Part shown: positions 7,890 to 15,263 of the stretch, in pieces | Layout of the letters: each line of letters opens with the position of its first letter | Position numbering within the stretch: position 1 is the stretch's first letter | From: Clostridia bacterium | GTDB lineage: Bacteria; Bacillota; Clostridia; Christensenellales; Aristaeellaceae | Length of the DNA: 64,000 bases | Assembly: GCA_017937655.1 (NCBI GenBank) | Contig: JAGBDE010000001.1 | Coordinates: 62,001-126,000 of the forward strand | Direction of reading: 5' to 3' | The notes under the pieces: generated by a model | What the model was told of the DNA's origin: nothing | The model's input: the letters and a program-made list of their open reading frames with translations, nothing else | Database searches by the model: none | Translations under genes and position numbers: made by a program

Positions 7890-8627
7890 ATGCAATATCA
7901 TTTGGACACAATCCCGGTATGGGAAGCCCTGGAAAAAGATACGCCCTGCCTTTTCTGCGCCATGCATGCAAAGCTGGAGGAACAGCAGATTGAGCGCAGC
8001 CTGGGCGGCAGCGTCATGGAGCCCGACGAGCGGGTGCGGGTGAATGCCATCGGCATCTGCGACCGGCATCACAATCAGCTTTTCCAGATGAAGAACCGTC
8101 TGGGCCACGCCCTCATGACCGATACCCGCAGCATGGAAGTGATCACCCAGCTGGAAAAGCTGGAACGCAAGGCGGCCTCGCCGGTCAAGAAGGGCCTGTT
8201 CTCCAAAGGGGACGACAGCTCCATCGCCGCGGAACTGAGACGGATCATCTCCGGCTGCGTCATCTGCAATGAGATCGACGCCAGCATGATGCGCTACTAC
8301 TACACCTTCGTCCACCTGTGGAAGACGGACTCCTCCTTCCGCCGCAAGTGGGAGGCCTCCAAGGGCATGTGCATCCCCCACGCCGCCATGGTGATGGACA
8401 TGGCCCAGAGCCAGCTTTCCGGCTCCAAGCAGACCGAGTTCAACAAAGCCGTCATCCACCAGCTGAAAGAATGCCTGATCCAGGACGAAGCCGACCTGAA
8501 CTGGTTCACCCTGAAGTTTGACTACCGCAACCACGATAAGCCCTGGGGCAACAGCCGGGACGCGCTGGAACGCACCGCCAACCGTTTGCGGGGCGAATGC
8601 ATCAAGTCTGATGCGCCGAAAACCTGA
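7890..8627 (+). CDS. DUF6062-type cysteine-rich protein
   Basis: 245 residues, no signal peptide. Two similar halves each carry a CxxC and a C-x2-H: CLFC with GICDRHH in the first, CVIC with GMCIPHA in the second. This suggests two zinc sites from an internal duplication. I recognise it as DUF6062, whose function is unknown. GGAGGAC lies just upstream of the ATG. It is divergent from the SPOR gene with a 125-base promoter region between them, and it ends at a strong terminator. Confidence 0.75.
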   Translation: MQYHLDTIPVWEALEKDTPCLFCAMHAKLEEQQIERSLGGSVMEPDERVRVNAIGICDRHHNQLFQMKNRLGHALMTDTRSMEVITQLEKLERKAASPVKKGLFSKGDDSSIAAELRRIISGCVICNEIDASMMRYYYTFVHLWKTDSSFRRKWEASKGMCIPHAAMVMDMAQSQLSGSKQTEFNKAVIHQLKECLIQDEADLNWFTLKFDYRNHDKPWGNSRDALERTANRLRGECIKSDAPKT

Positions 8628-8632
8628 TATGC

Positions 8633-8660
8633 AAAAAGGACTCCAAAGGGAGTCCTTTTT
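8633..8660. terminator. Bidirectional intrinsic terminator
   Basis: Stem AAAAAGGACTCC/GGAGTCCTTTTT with a short loop, T-rich on both strands. It ends the DUF6062 gene on the plus strand and overlaps the stop codon of the DUF3795 gene on the minus strand. Confidence 0.9.
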
Positions 8661-9036
8661 ACTTTCGCAGATTGATTTCTTTTTCAAAGAATGACCGTCT
8701 CAGGCTTTCGTATTCCTCTGGGGTGCAGACCTCTCGGCAATGCTTTTCATACAGGCGGCTTTTTTCCAGCACTGCGTCTATTTTGTCACAGGGAAAGCTG
8801 CCGCATGCGCTGCATTTGCTCACGCCGTGGTCAGCCGTGCAGCTGACCAGACCATAGGTGCAGTCCTTATGGGTGTGGCAGCCCTGGCAGGAGATTTCCT
8901 CACAGGACACCACTTTATCCCGCCAGCCCACTTTATACCATAATTGGGCCACTTTCTGTTTTTCCTCTTCACTTTTTGCCATGAATCTGGGACAAAGGTT
9001 GCACAGATCGCCACAAAGGCTGATACGTTCCTCCAC
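8659..9036 (-). CDS. DUF3795-type cysteine-rich small protein
   Basis: 125 residues with a GTG start (VEERISLCGDLC), chosen because GGAG lies 8 bases upstream. An ATG at 9078 would add 14 residues but has only a poorly spaced AAGGA. The CGDLCNLCPRF opening plus SCQGCHTHKDC and CSACGSFPCDKI give at least ten cysteines, typical of DUF3795 and suggesting metal binding. Function unknown. The stop codon lies inside the terminator shared with DUF6062. Confidence 0.75.
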   Translation of the reverse strand: MEERISLCGDLCNLCPRFMAKSEEEKQKVAQLWYKVGWRDKVVSCEEISCQGCHTHKDCTYGLVSCTADHGVSKCSACGSFPCDKIDAVLEKSRLYEKHCREVCTPEEYESLRRSFFEKEINLRK

Positions 9037-9096
9037 TTGACCATCTCCAAAAACCACAAAAGGAAAACGGCTCCCCATTTTCCTTCTGTTTCATAC

Positions 9097-9552
9097 TCAA
9101 TTTTCAGGCTGATAACGTTCCAGCACCACGCCGGCCTCCCGGAAAAACTCCAGAGAGAAATCGTCCGGGTAACCCTGTTCGTATACCACCCGCTGGATGC
9201 CCGCGTTGATGATCATCTTGGCGCAAACAGAGCAGGGCTGATGGGTGCAGTACAGGGTGGCGCCGTCAATGGCCAGGCCCAGCTTAGCGGCCTGGAGAAT
9301 GGCGTTCTGCTCGGCGTGAATGGCATAGCAGATCTCCGCCCGGGTGCCGGAGGGTATGTTCATCTTGCGGCGGAGGCACTCGCCCCGCTCCTTGCAGGTC
9401 TTAAGTCCGGCGGGCGCGCCGTTGTAGCCGGTGGTCATAATGCGCTTGTCCTTCACAATCACCGCGCCAATCTTCCGGCCCTCCACAAAGCAGCTGGACC
9501 ATTCGGAAATCAGGTACGCCATCTTCATAAATCGATGATCCCATTTATCCAT
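9097..9552 (-). CDS. dCMP deaminase family protein (ComEB-like)
   Basis: 151 residues. The start MDKWDHRF is preceded by GGAGGTG at 7 bases. The cytidine deaminase-fold zinc site is complete: H79-A-E81 (HAEQNA) and PCSVC (C107, C110). The GYNGAPAGLKTC segment is typical of deoxycytidylate deaminases, which make dUMP for thymidylate synthesis. A ComEB-type role in DNA uptake is not supported by the neighbours. It is a single gene between two terminators. Confidence 0.92.
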   Translation of the reverse strand: MDKWDHRFMKMAYLISEWSSCFVEGRKIGAVIVKDKRIMTTGYNGAPAGLKTCKERGECLRRKMNIPSGTRAEICYAIHAEQNAILQAAKLGLAIDGATLYCTHQPCSVCAKMIINAGIQRVVYEQGYPDDFSLEFFREAGVVLERYQPEN

Positions 9553-9625
9553 CGTACACACCTCCAAAACTGAGAAAATCATAACACAAGTAAGGGAACA
9601 TTGTAAACCCTTCATTTTTCGCATA

Positions 9626-9653
9626 GAAAAAGCGCCCGGGCGGACGCTTTTTC
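9626..9653 (-). terminator. Intrinsic terminator after ftsK
   Basis: GAAAAAGCG...CGCTTTTTC stem with a GC-rich loop, 17 bases beyond the ftsK stop. T-run on both strands. Confidence 0.85.
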
Positions 9654-9669
9654 CATGATGGGCGATTTA

Positions 9670-12513
9670 TCAGAGCGCATCCTTAATGCGTTCGTATTCT
9701 TCGCGGGTGATGAGAACCTCACGGGGTTTGCTGCCAGCGGAACGGCTGACGATGCCCCGGTTGGCCATCTCGTCGATGAGGCGGCCTGCACGGGCGTAGC
9801 CCACCTTCATGCGGCGCTGCAGCATGCTGATGGAAGCCTGTCCGTCGTTGACCACCATTTCGATGGCCTCAGCCAGGCGATCGTCCACACCTTCTCCCCC
9901 ATCGTCTTCCTCCTTGGTGGGATTGGTGTCCTCGTCGTTTTCCAGGGCCTCGATGACGTCCTCATCAAACTCCACCCGGGAATGTGCGGCGATGAAGTCG
10001 GTAATATGCTCGATCTCCTCGTCGCTGAGGAAACAGCCCTGGACGCGAACCGGCGCGCTGATGCCGGTGGGTGCGTAGAACATGTCGCCGTGGCCCAGGA
10101 GCGTCTCCGCGCCGCCCTGATCCAGGATAGTGCGGCTGTCAATGCTGGACGCCACAGAGAAGGCAATGCGGGAAGGAATGTTGGACTTGATCAGGCCGGT
10201 GACCACGTTCACCGTGGGCCGCTGGGTGGCCACGATCAGGTGGATGCCTGCGGCGCGGGCCAGCTGCGCCAGGCGGGTGATGGTCTCTTCCACGGCCTTC
10301 TTGCTGGCCATCATCAGGTCAGCCAGCTCGTCGATAATGATCACGATGCGGGGCATCTTAGGCTCGCCGGGCTCCAGTTTGGCGTTGTAGCCCGCCAGGT
10401 CGCGAACCTTTTTCAGCTGCATCTTGCGATAGCGGTCCTGCATCTCACCCAGGGCCCAGGTCAGGGCGCCCGCGGCCTTCATGGGATCGCAGACCACGGG
10501 AATCAGCAGGTGAGGAATCACGTTGTAGCACTGGAGTTCCACCACCTTGGGGTCCACCAGGATCAGCTTCACGTCCTCGGGGCTGGTGCGGTACAGCAGG
10601 CTGTTGATAATGGTGTTGATGCAAACGGACTTACCGCTGCCGGTCTGGCCGGCAATCAGCAGGTGGGGCATCTTGGCCAGGTCGCACAGGACAGGCTTGC
10701 CAGCCACGTCCTTGCCCAGCGCCACCACCAGCTTGCCCTTGGCGTTCTGCATTTCCTCGCTGAGGAGCACTTCACGCAGGGTAATGGTCTGCACCTTCTG
10801 GTTGGGAATCTCGATGCCGAAAAGGTTGGTACCCTTGATGGGCACCTCAAAGCGCACCGGGCCGTTAGCGGACATATCCAAAGCGATGTTGTCCGCAATG
10901 CTGAGGATCTTCTTGACGTTGATGCCGCTGGAAACCAGGCCCAGTTCAAACCGGGTGACGGAGGGGCCATGGGTGACACGCTGCACCTTGGCAGGGATGC
11001 CGAAGCTGTTCAGGGTGTTTTCCAGACGGATGGCGTTTTCCTCGTCCTGTTTGCGGGTTTCGGTCACGGGAACGGTATCCGCGGTGTGAAGCAGATCCAG
11101 CGGCGGGAAGACATAGCTGGTTTTGACGGGTTCTTCTTCGTGGACGGTTTCTTCAAACTCCAGGTCGTCCTGCATAATGGGCGCAAAGAATTCCGGCTGG
11201 GGTTCGGGCCTGCGGTAAGAAGAACGGGGATCAGCCGCGGGCGCAGGCGCAGGAGGCGTAATCGGCTCCAGAACAAAATCGTCCTCCGGAACAGCGGGGA
11301 TGGGCTCCTGAGTGGGCAGGGGGGCCGTTTTGCGCTGCTCCTCCACAGCCAGGCGATTGCTTTCCAGCCGTTCTGTCAGCTGCTGCTTTCTGCGGCGGAG
11401 CTGCTCCAGCTTCTCCACAGCGTCCTTCTTGCTGCGGGAAAGAAACACATTCTCCCCGCCGCCGTCGGTCAGGTCGGCCGTAGAAACAGGCTTAGGCGCA
11501 TCGCCCAGGGTGTAGGGATTATCCACCCACCGGGAGCGGGCATCGGGCTGTTCTTCTTTGGCAGCCTTGGCTTTGCCCTTCTTTTTCTTCCAGGTAGGTT
11601 CAGCGTCCTCCGGGAAGATGATCTCGTTGTAAAGCTCGCCCTGGGGGGCTTCCGTCATACCCTCGGGGATCATGTTCTGCTGGGTAACGAACTGCTGCTG
11701 CCCATAGGGATTGAACCCGGGCTGCTGGGGCATGGCATTGTAGGGCGGCATGCCATAGGGCGGTTGTTGCGCAGGCATTCCGGGCATCTGCTGGGGCATA
11801 TTCATGTTGGGCCAACCAGCCATGGACTGCTGCTGGTACAGCTGCTGCTCATACTGGCGGCGCTGCTGCTGTTCCAGCGCTTCCTGCTGCATTTGCTCCT
11901 CCCGGCGTGCATTCCGCTTGGCCATGAGGTTCTCGCTCAGCTTCACAAAGTCAAACCGGACAATGAACAAAAGGCACGCAATGCACAGAACCACCAGCAG
12001 AATGATGGAAGGCACATTGCCCAGGTATTTCCAGAGGGGCCAGGCCAGCAGCACGCCCGCCGCGCCGCCAAACAGCCCCTGCACGGAGGACAGCTTGTAC
12101 ATCTGGCTCAGTACATTGCCAAAGGAATCGGGATTGGGCAGAGGCACGGCCTTGCTGCGCTCCACGGCCATATCCATGACGGCGGTATCGCCCACACGGC
12201 TGAACAGGTTAAACAGGGCCAGCAGGCACAGGTACAGAAGCACAGATAACAGCAACGCCCGCTTGGGCATCTTCCTGCCGGAGGACATGGCCACCAGAAT
12301 GCCTGTCCAGATCAGCAGCGCGCCGATTCCAAAGCCCAGGCAGCCAAACAGGCCGCCGGATACTTTCCGGATCGCCGCAAAAATGCCGCCCTGCATGCCA
12401 AAAACGGAAAGCAGCACCATAACGCCCAGCGCGCAGAGAAAAATGCCAAAAATGACAAGAAACGCCAGCGTGCCGGGCTCATATTGTTTTGCCTTTTGGG
12501 TTTGATTCGCCAT
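9670..12513 (-). CDS. ftsK: DNA translocase FtsK/SpoIIIE
   Basis: 947 residues. Several N-terminal membrane helices (about residues 15-180) are followed by a long Q/P/M-rich linker. The RecA-like motor has Walker A GQTGSGKS (about 615-625) and Walker B VIIIDELADLMM (about 728). A C-terminal winged-helix gamma domain spans about 885-945 (MKVGYARAGRLIDEMA). It pumps DNA through the division or sporulation septum; in spore formers SpoIIIE moves the chromosome into the forespore. No paralogue is visible here, so FtsK and SpoIIIE roles cannot be separated. It lies 21 bases after the DUF3298 gene and probably shares its promoter. Confidence 0.95.
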   Translation of the reverse strand: MANQTQKAKQYEPGTLAFLVIFGIFLCALGVMVLLSVFGMQGGIFAAIRKVSGGLFGCLGFGIGALLIWTGILVAMSSGRKMPKRALLLSVLLYLCLLALFNLFSRVGDTAVMDMAVERSKAVPLPNPDSFGNVLSQMYKLSSVQGLFGGAAGVLLAWPLWKYLGNVPSIILLVVLCIACLLFIVRFDFVKLSENLMAKRNARREEQMQQEALEQQQRRQYEQQLYQQQSMAGWPNMNMPQQMPGMPAQQPPYGMPPYNAMPQQPGFNPYGQQQFVTQQNMIPEGMTEAPQGELYNEIIFPEDAEPTWKKKKGKAKAAKEEQPDARSRWVDNPYTLGDAPKPVSTADLTDGGGENVFLSRSKKDAVEKLEQLRRRKQQLTERLESNRLAVEEQRKTAPLPTQEPIPAVPEDDFVLEPITPPAPAPAADPRSSYRRPEPQPEFFAPIMQDDLEFEETVHEEEPVKTSYVFPPLDLLHTADTVPVTETRKQDEENAIRLENTLNSFGIPAKVQRVTHGPSVTRFELGLVSSGINVKKILSIADNIALDMSANGPVRFEVPIKGTNLFGIEIPNQKVQTITLREVLLSEEMQNAKGKLVVALGKDVAGKPVLCDLAKMPHLLIAGQTGSGKSVCINTIINSLLYRTSPEDVKLILVDPKVVELQCYNVIPHLLIPVVCDPMKAAGALTWALGEMQDRYRKMQLKKVRDLAGYNAKLEPGEPKMPRIVIIIDELADLMMASKKAVEETITRLAQLARAAGIHLIVATQRPTVNVVTGLIKSNIPSRIAFSVASSIDSRTILDQGGAETLLGHGDMFYAPTGISAPVRVQGCFLSDEEIEHITDFIAAHSRVEFDEDVIEALENDEDTNPTKEEDDGGEGVDDRLAEAIEMVVNDGQASISMLQRRMKVGYARAGRLIDEMANRGIVSRSAGSKPREVLITREEYERIKDAL

Positions 12514-12534
12514 GGATCTAAGTACTCCTCTGCA

Positions 12535-13698
12535 TTACTGATTCAGCTGGATGGCGCAGAGCGTGCCGTTTTCATCGGCGTGGAGGCGCAGCTCGTGACC
12601 GCCGAAGTGGTAAATATCGCTCTGGCCCTGAGGCAGCTGATAATCGTAGGACATGTTATCGGTAAAAATGATGGTTTCGTCGGGCTGACCCAGAATGCGC
12701 AGCCAGTCCTCCTGACGGCTCTGGCCGATACTCAGCCAGCCCAGGCCGCCCCGCCGCAGCTGGATGCCCTGGAGGACAGAATAGTCGTAGCCGGACTGCA
12801 TATCGTCGGAGATCAGGTACACCCCGCGATATTCCGGCGCTTCCAGCAGGAAGTACCGTCCGCCGGGAAAGGAGTCGGGCTGACGAAGCAGCCGACCGGC
12901 ATCCACCAACTCCGTCATGGGCTGCCCCAGGGCGGCGTTCACGCCGGGCAACACGCCGTCCTCCACCATCTGGCGGATAAAGGCGGCAGCGTCCTTGTCG
13001 GAATATGCTTGCGGCAGAATGCCCATCAGCGCGGGCAGGCCGGTTTCATCGGTGAGCAGATAGTCGGCCAGTTCCTGGTAGAAGAAATGGCAGGCGCCGC
13101 TGCGGCCGCTGACCAGCTTGAACTGATCGGCAGGATAGAAAAAGGTAATGCCGCTCTGGTCAAGGTAGAAATTGTCTCTGGGCAGCGGGGTCAATTGCGC
13201 GTATTCCATATACTCGGACATCTCCGCGCCAAGGGATTCCTCGGCCAGCCGTTCCATGAAAAGAACGGCTTCGTCGGGATTCTGGAAAAGCTGATCCAGG
13301 GTCAGCCGTTTGCCGGTGGACAGGTCGTAGCTGAGACCGGCCCAGCTGTGACCGTTGCGGCCGTCAGGCTGCTTGCCGTCCGCGTCCAGAGCCACGGAAA
13401 ACACATAACCGTCATGGTATTCCCTGTAGCTGACGTTCAGCGTAAACACGCTGTTCACAAGGGTTCCCAAGGTCACAATATGAGAGGAGATCTTGCCGGA
13501 AACCACCAGATCGCCGTTGATGAGGGCCATGACGGCTTCGTCAGGCAGGGATTTGAGCTGCGGATAGGCAACGCGGCTCTCTCCCATTTCAATCACCATG
13601 GGCGCGACTTCGGGCACCGCGGGTTCCGCCAACGCGCCAAGGCACAGGGTCAGGCAGAAAACCACACACAGAAGCCCGGAAACAAACCGATTACGCAT
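12535..13698 (-). CDS. Secreted DUF3298-domain protein
   Basis: 387 residues. The signal peptide (LLCVVFCLTLCLGALA) is cleaved near residue 24. A beta-rich region follows with SYDLSTGKRLTLDQLF and NFYLDQSGITFFY, the hallmarks of DUF3298, also found in RsiV-type lysozyme sensors. No membrane anchor or sigma factor is present, so an anti-sigma role is unlikely. AGGAGG precedes the ATG and a sigma-A promoter lies 43-71 bases upstream. It precedes ftsK in a likely operon. Confidence 0.75.
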   Translation of the reverse strand: MRNRFVSGLLCVVFCLTLCLGALAEPAVPEVAPMVIEMGESRVAYPQLKSLPDEAVMALINGDLVVSGKISSHIVTLGTLVNSVFTLNVSYREYHDGYVFSVALDADGKQPDGRNGHSWAGLSYDLSTGKRLTLDQLFQNPDEAVLFMERLAEESLGAEMSEYMEYAQLTPLPRDNFYLDQSGITFFYPADQFKLVSGRSGACHFFYQELADYLLTDETGLPALMGILPQAYSDKDAAAFIRQMVEDGVLPGVNAALGQPMTELVDAGRLLRQPDSFPGGRYFLLEAPEYRGVYLISDDMQSGYDYSVLQGIQLRRGGLGWLSIGQSRQEDWLRILGQPDETIIFTDNMSYDYQLPQGQSDIYHFGGHELRLHADENGTLCAIQLNQ

Positions 13699-13740
13699 CG
13701 CAAAACCTCCTCATGATCTTTGGCAGTTGTTACAATATAT

Positions 13741-13769
13741 AGTGTACAACAAAAGCATCTTTGTTGCAA
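13741..13769 (-). promoter_or_regulatory. Sigma-A promoter for DUF3298-ftsK
   Basis: Minus strand TTGCAA (13769-13764), 17-base spacer, TACACT (13746-13741). Confidence 0.55.
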
Positions 13770-13786
13770 GAATGTTACGAAAAAGA

Positions 13787-14383
13787 TTATGTTTCGGCTT
13801 TTTCCTCCTTCTGGGCGATCATGGGCTGGATCTGCACGCCGCAGATGGCGGAAGCGATGGTTTTGGGAATCTGGCTGAAATCTGCCACTAGCGACCGGGG
13901 CTTTTTCACCGGGTCATCCTGCCGGAAAGGAACAAAATACACATTTCGCCAGTTCATCAGCCGGCCGATGTTCTGCGCGGCCATGCTCAGGCCATCGTTG
14001 GTGGATACGGCAATCACCAGGGGCAAATCGTTTCGGAGATGGCTTTTCGCGCCCAGGAGGGCGGGAGTATCGTAAATGCCGTTTACCAGCTTTGCCATGG
14101 TGTTGCCGGAGGCCGGGGAGAGCAGGTATACGTCCGTCATTTTCTTCGGGCCGATGGGCTCAGCGTCCGGGATGGTCTCAATGGGTTCGTTGCCGGTGAT
14201 GGAGATCAGCCGCTGCCTCAGCTGCCCAGCCTTCATGAAGCGGGTGTTCAGATCGGCGGCGTTGTAGGACAGAATGGGCAAAACCTCGTACCCCCTGCGG
14301 ATCAGTTCCTCCATTTGCTGAAGGTTCTGCTCAAATGTACAAAAGGAACCTGTCATGGCATAGCCAATGGTGGTTTTCTTCAT
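13787..14383 (-). CDS. dpaB: Dipicolinate synthase subunit B
   Basis: 198 residues. A flavoprotein (DFP/UbiX-like) Rossmann fold: YAMTGSFCTFEQ at the N-terminus, PIGPKKMTDVYLLSPASGNTMAKL in the middle, then VSTNDGLSMAAQNI. With DpaA it makes dipicolinic acid from the lysine-pathway intermediate in the mother cell; the product loads the spore core. The ATG overlaps the dpaA stop by 4 bases, so the two are translationally coupled. The presence of dpaAB means the organism is, or recently was, an endospore former. Confidence 0.95.
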   Translation of the reverse strand: MKKTTIGYAMTGSFCTFEQNLQQMEELIRRGYEVLPILSYNAADLNTRFMKAGQLRQRLISITGNEPIETIPDAEPIGPKKMTDVYLLSPASGNTMAKLVNGIYDTPALLGAKSHLRNDLPLVIAVSTNDGLSMAAQNIGRLMNWRNVYFVPFRQDDPVKKPRSLVADFSQIPKTIASAICGVQIQPMIAQKEEKAET

Positions 14384-15201
14384 TTTTCCAGCTCCTTACA
14401 TGCAGAAATGACAGTTTTCATCAATACTTTTGCGGCGGCCCTGGGTGCGTATTTGCCGGGGATGCCCGGAAGGTTCAGCACGGCCAGATGCAGTTCCCTC
14501 GCCTTCTGCTGGTCAAAGCCGCCGGGCTGACTGGCAAGCTCCATCAGTAGGCAATGGGCCGGCAGCCTCTCCAGCACATCCGCGCTGATGATCTGCGCAG
14601 GCACGGTGTTGAGCACCGCGTCAAAGCCGTGAGATACATCCCCCAGGGAATGAAGCGCCACAACCGATGCGCCATCCAGCCGGGCCAGATCCAGCGCCTC
14701 CTGCCGACGTGCCGCCACAGTAACCTTGCCCCCGAAATGCATCAGCATCCGCGCAAGCTCCCGCCCAAAAACGCCGTACCCGGTCACCAGGCAACGCATG
14801 TTTCTGAGGCTGTCCTCCGTGGCAAGCATCAGCGCGCTGACAGCGCCTTCCGCGGAAATCCTGGCGTTTTCCCGCAGAAAGTCCGGGTCGCTGTCGTAGG
14901 GTACCCAGCGGAAATCGGCCCGCGGATTTTCCAACCTGCCATGATAGAAAATGACTGCGCCATCCTTTCCCCTGCAAAGAACATCCTCCATGGAAAGCTC
15001 CAAACCTGCCTGGTTGCGGATCCGCCCATCCTTCACAGAAAAAGGACACGGCAGCAAAAGAACATCTGCTTTGGGGGCATCGGTAGGCGCGTCGTCCCCC
15101 GGATTGACCCCCAGCGTTTGTACAGCATAGCCTTGCTTTTTCAGTTCATCGGCCAGCAAGCAGGACCGCCTGTCGCCTCCAGCCACAAGAAATTCCAACA
15201 A
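14380..15201 (-). CDS. dpaA: Dipicolinate synthase subunit A
   Basis: 273 residues. An N-terminal Rossmann-like part (LVAGGDRRSCLLADELK) is followed by a second NAD(P) fold, LVTGYGVFGRELARML, as in SpoVFA. The start is TTG at 15201: GGGAGG lies 7 bases upstream, directly after a T6 run; a second TTG follows at 15198. The ribosome site sits in the 3' arm of a hairpin whose 5' arm lies inside a sigma-K-like promoter. In Bacillus subtilis the spoVF operon is sigma-K dependent, which agrees with this promoter. Confidence 0.95.
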   Translation of the reverse strand: MLEFLVAGGDRRSCLLADELKKQGYAVQTLGVNPGDDAPTDAPKADVLLLPCPFSVKDGRIRNQAGLELSMEDVLCRGKDGAVIFYHGRLENPRADFRWVPYDSDPDFLRENARISAEGAVSALMLATEDSLRNMRCLVTGYGVFGRELARMLMHFGGKVTVAARRQEALDLARLDGASVVALHSLGDVSHGFDAVLNTVPAQIISADVLERLPAHCLLMELASQPGGFDQQKARELHLAVLNLPGIPGKYAPRAAAKVLMKTVISACKELEK

Positions 15202-15205
15202 AAAA

Positions 15206-15250
15206 TCGCCTCCCGCCAGAATGCTTCATAGCATCCTATGCGGAAGGCGA
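15206..15250 (-). promoter_or_regulatory. Anti-SD hairpin / terminator-like element before dpaA
   Basis: Arms 15250-15240 (TCGCCTTCCGC) and 15216-15206 (GCGGGAGGCGA) pair at 10 of 11 positions. T6 and the TTG start follow immediately. The 3' arm contains the dpaA GGGAGG. It can act as a terminator for the upstream phosphorylase gene and as a sequestering stem on read-through RNA. Confidence 0.75.
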
Positions 15251-15259
15251 TGATGGGTG
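15232..15259 (-). promoter_or_regulatory. Sigma-K-type promoter of dpaAB
   Basis: CAC (15259-15257), N16, CATAGGATG (15240-15232) on the minus strand. Known Bacillus sigma-K consensus is AC, 16-17 bases, CATAnnnTA. The same 12 fixed bases and spacing recur before murA and before the ORF at 35586. Transcription would start near 15225, beyond the 5' arm of the overlapping hairpin. Confidence 0.75.
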
Positions 15260-15263
15260 AAAA

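Noticed and set aside
9037..9078. ATG start for the DUF3795 gene
   Set aside because: Spacing to its AAGGA is too short and the extra residues do not look like the family; the GTG has a proper site. Not fully excluded.
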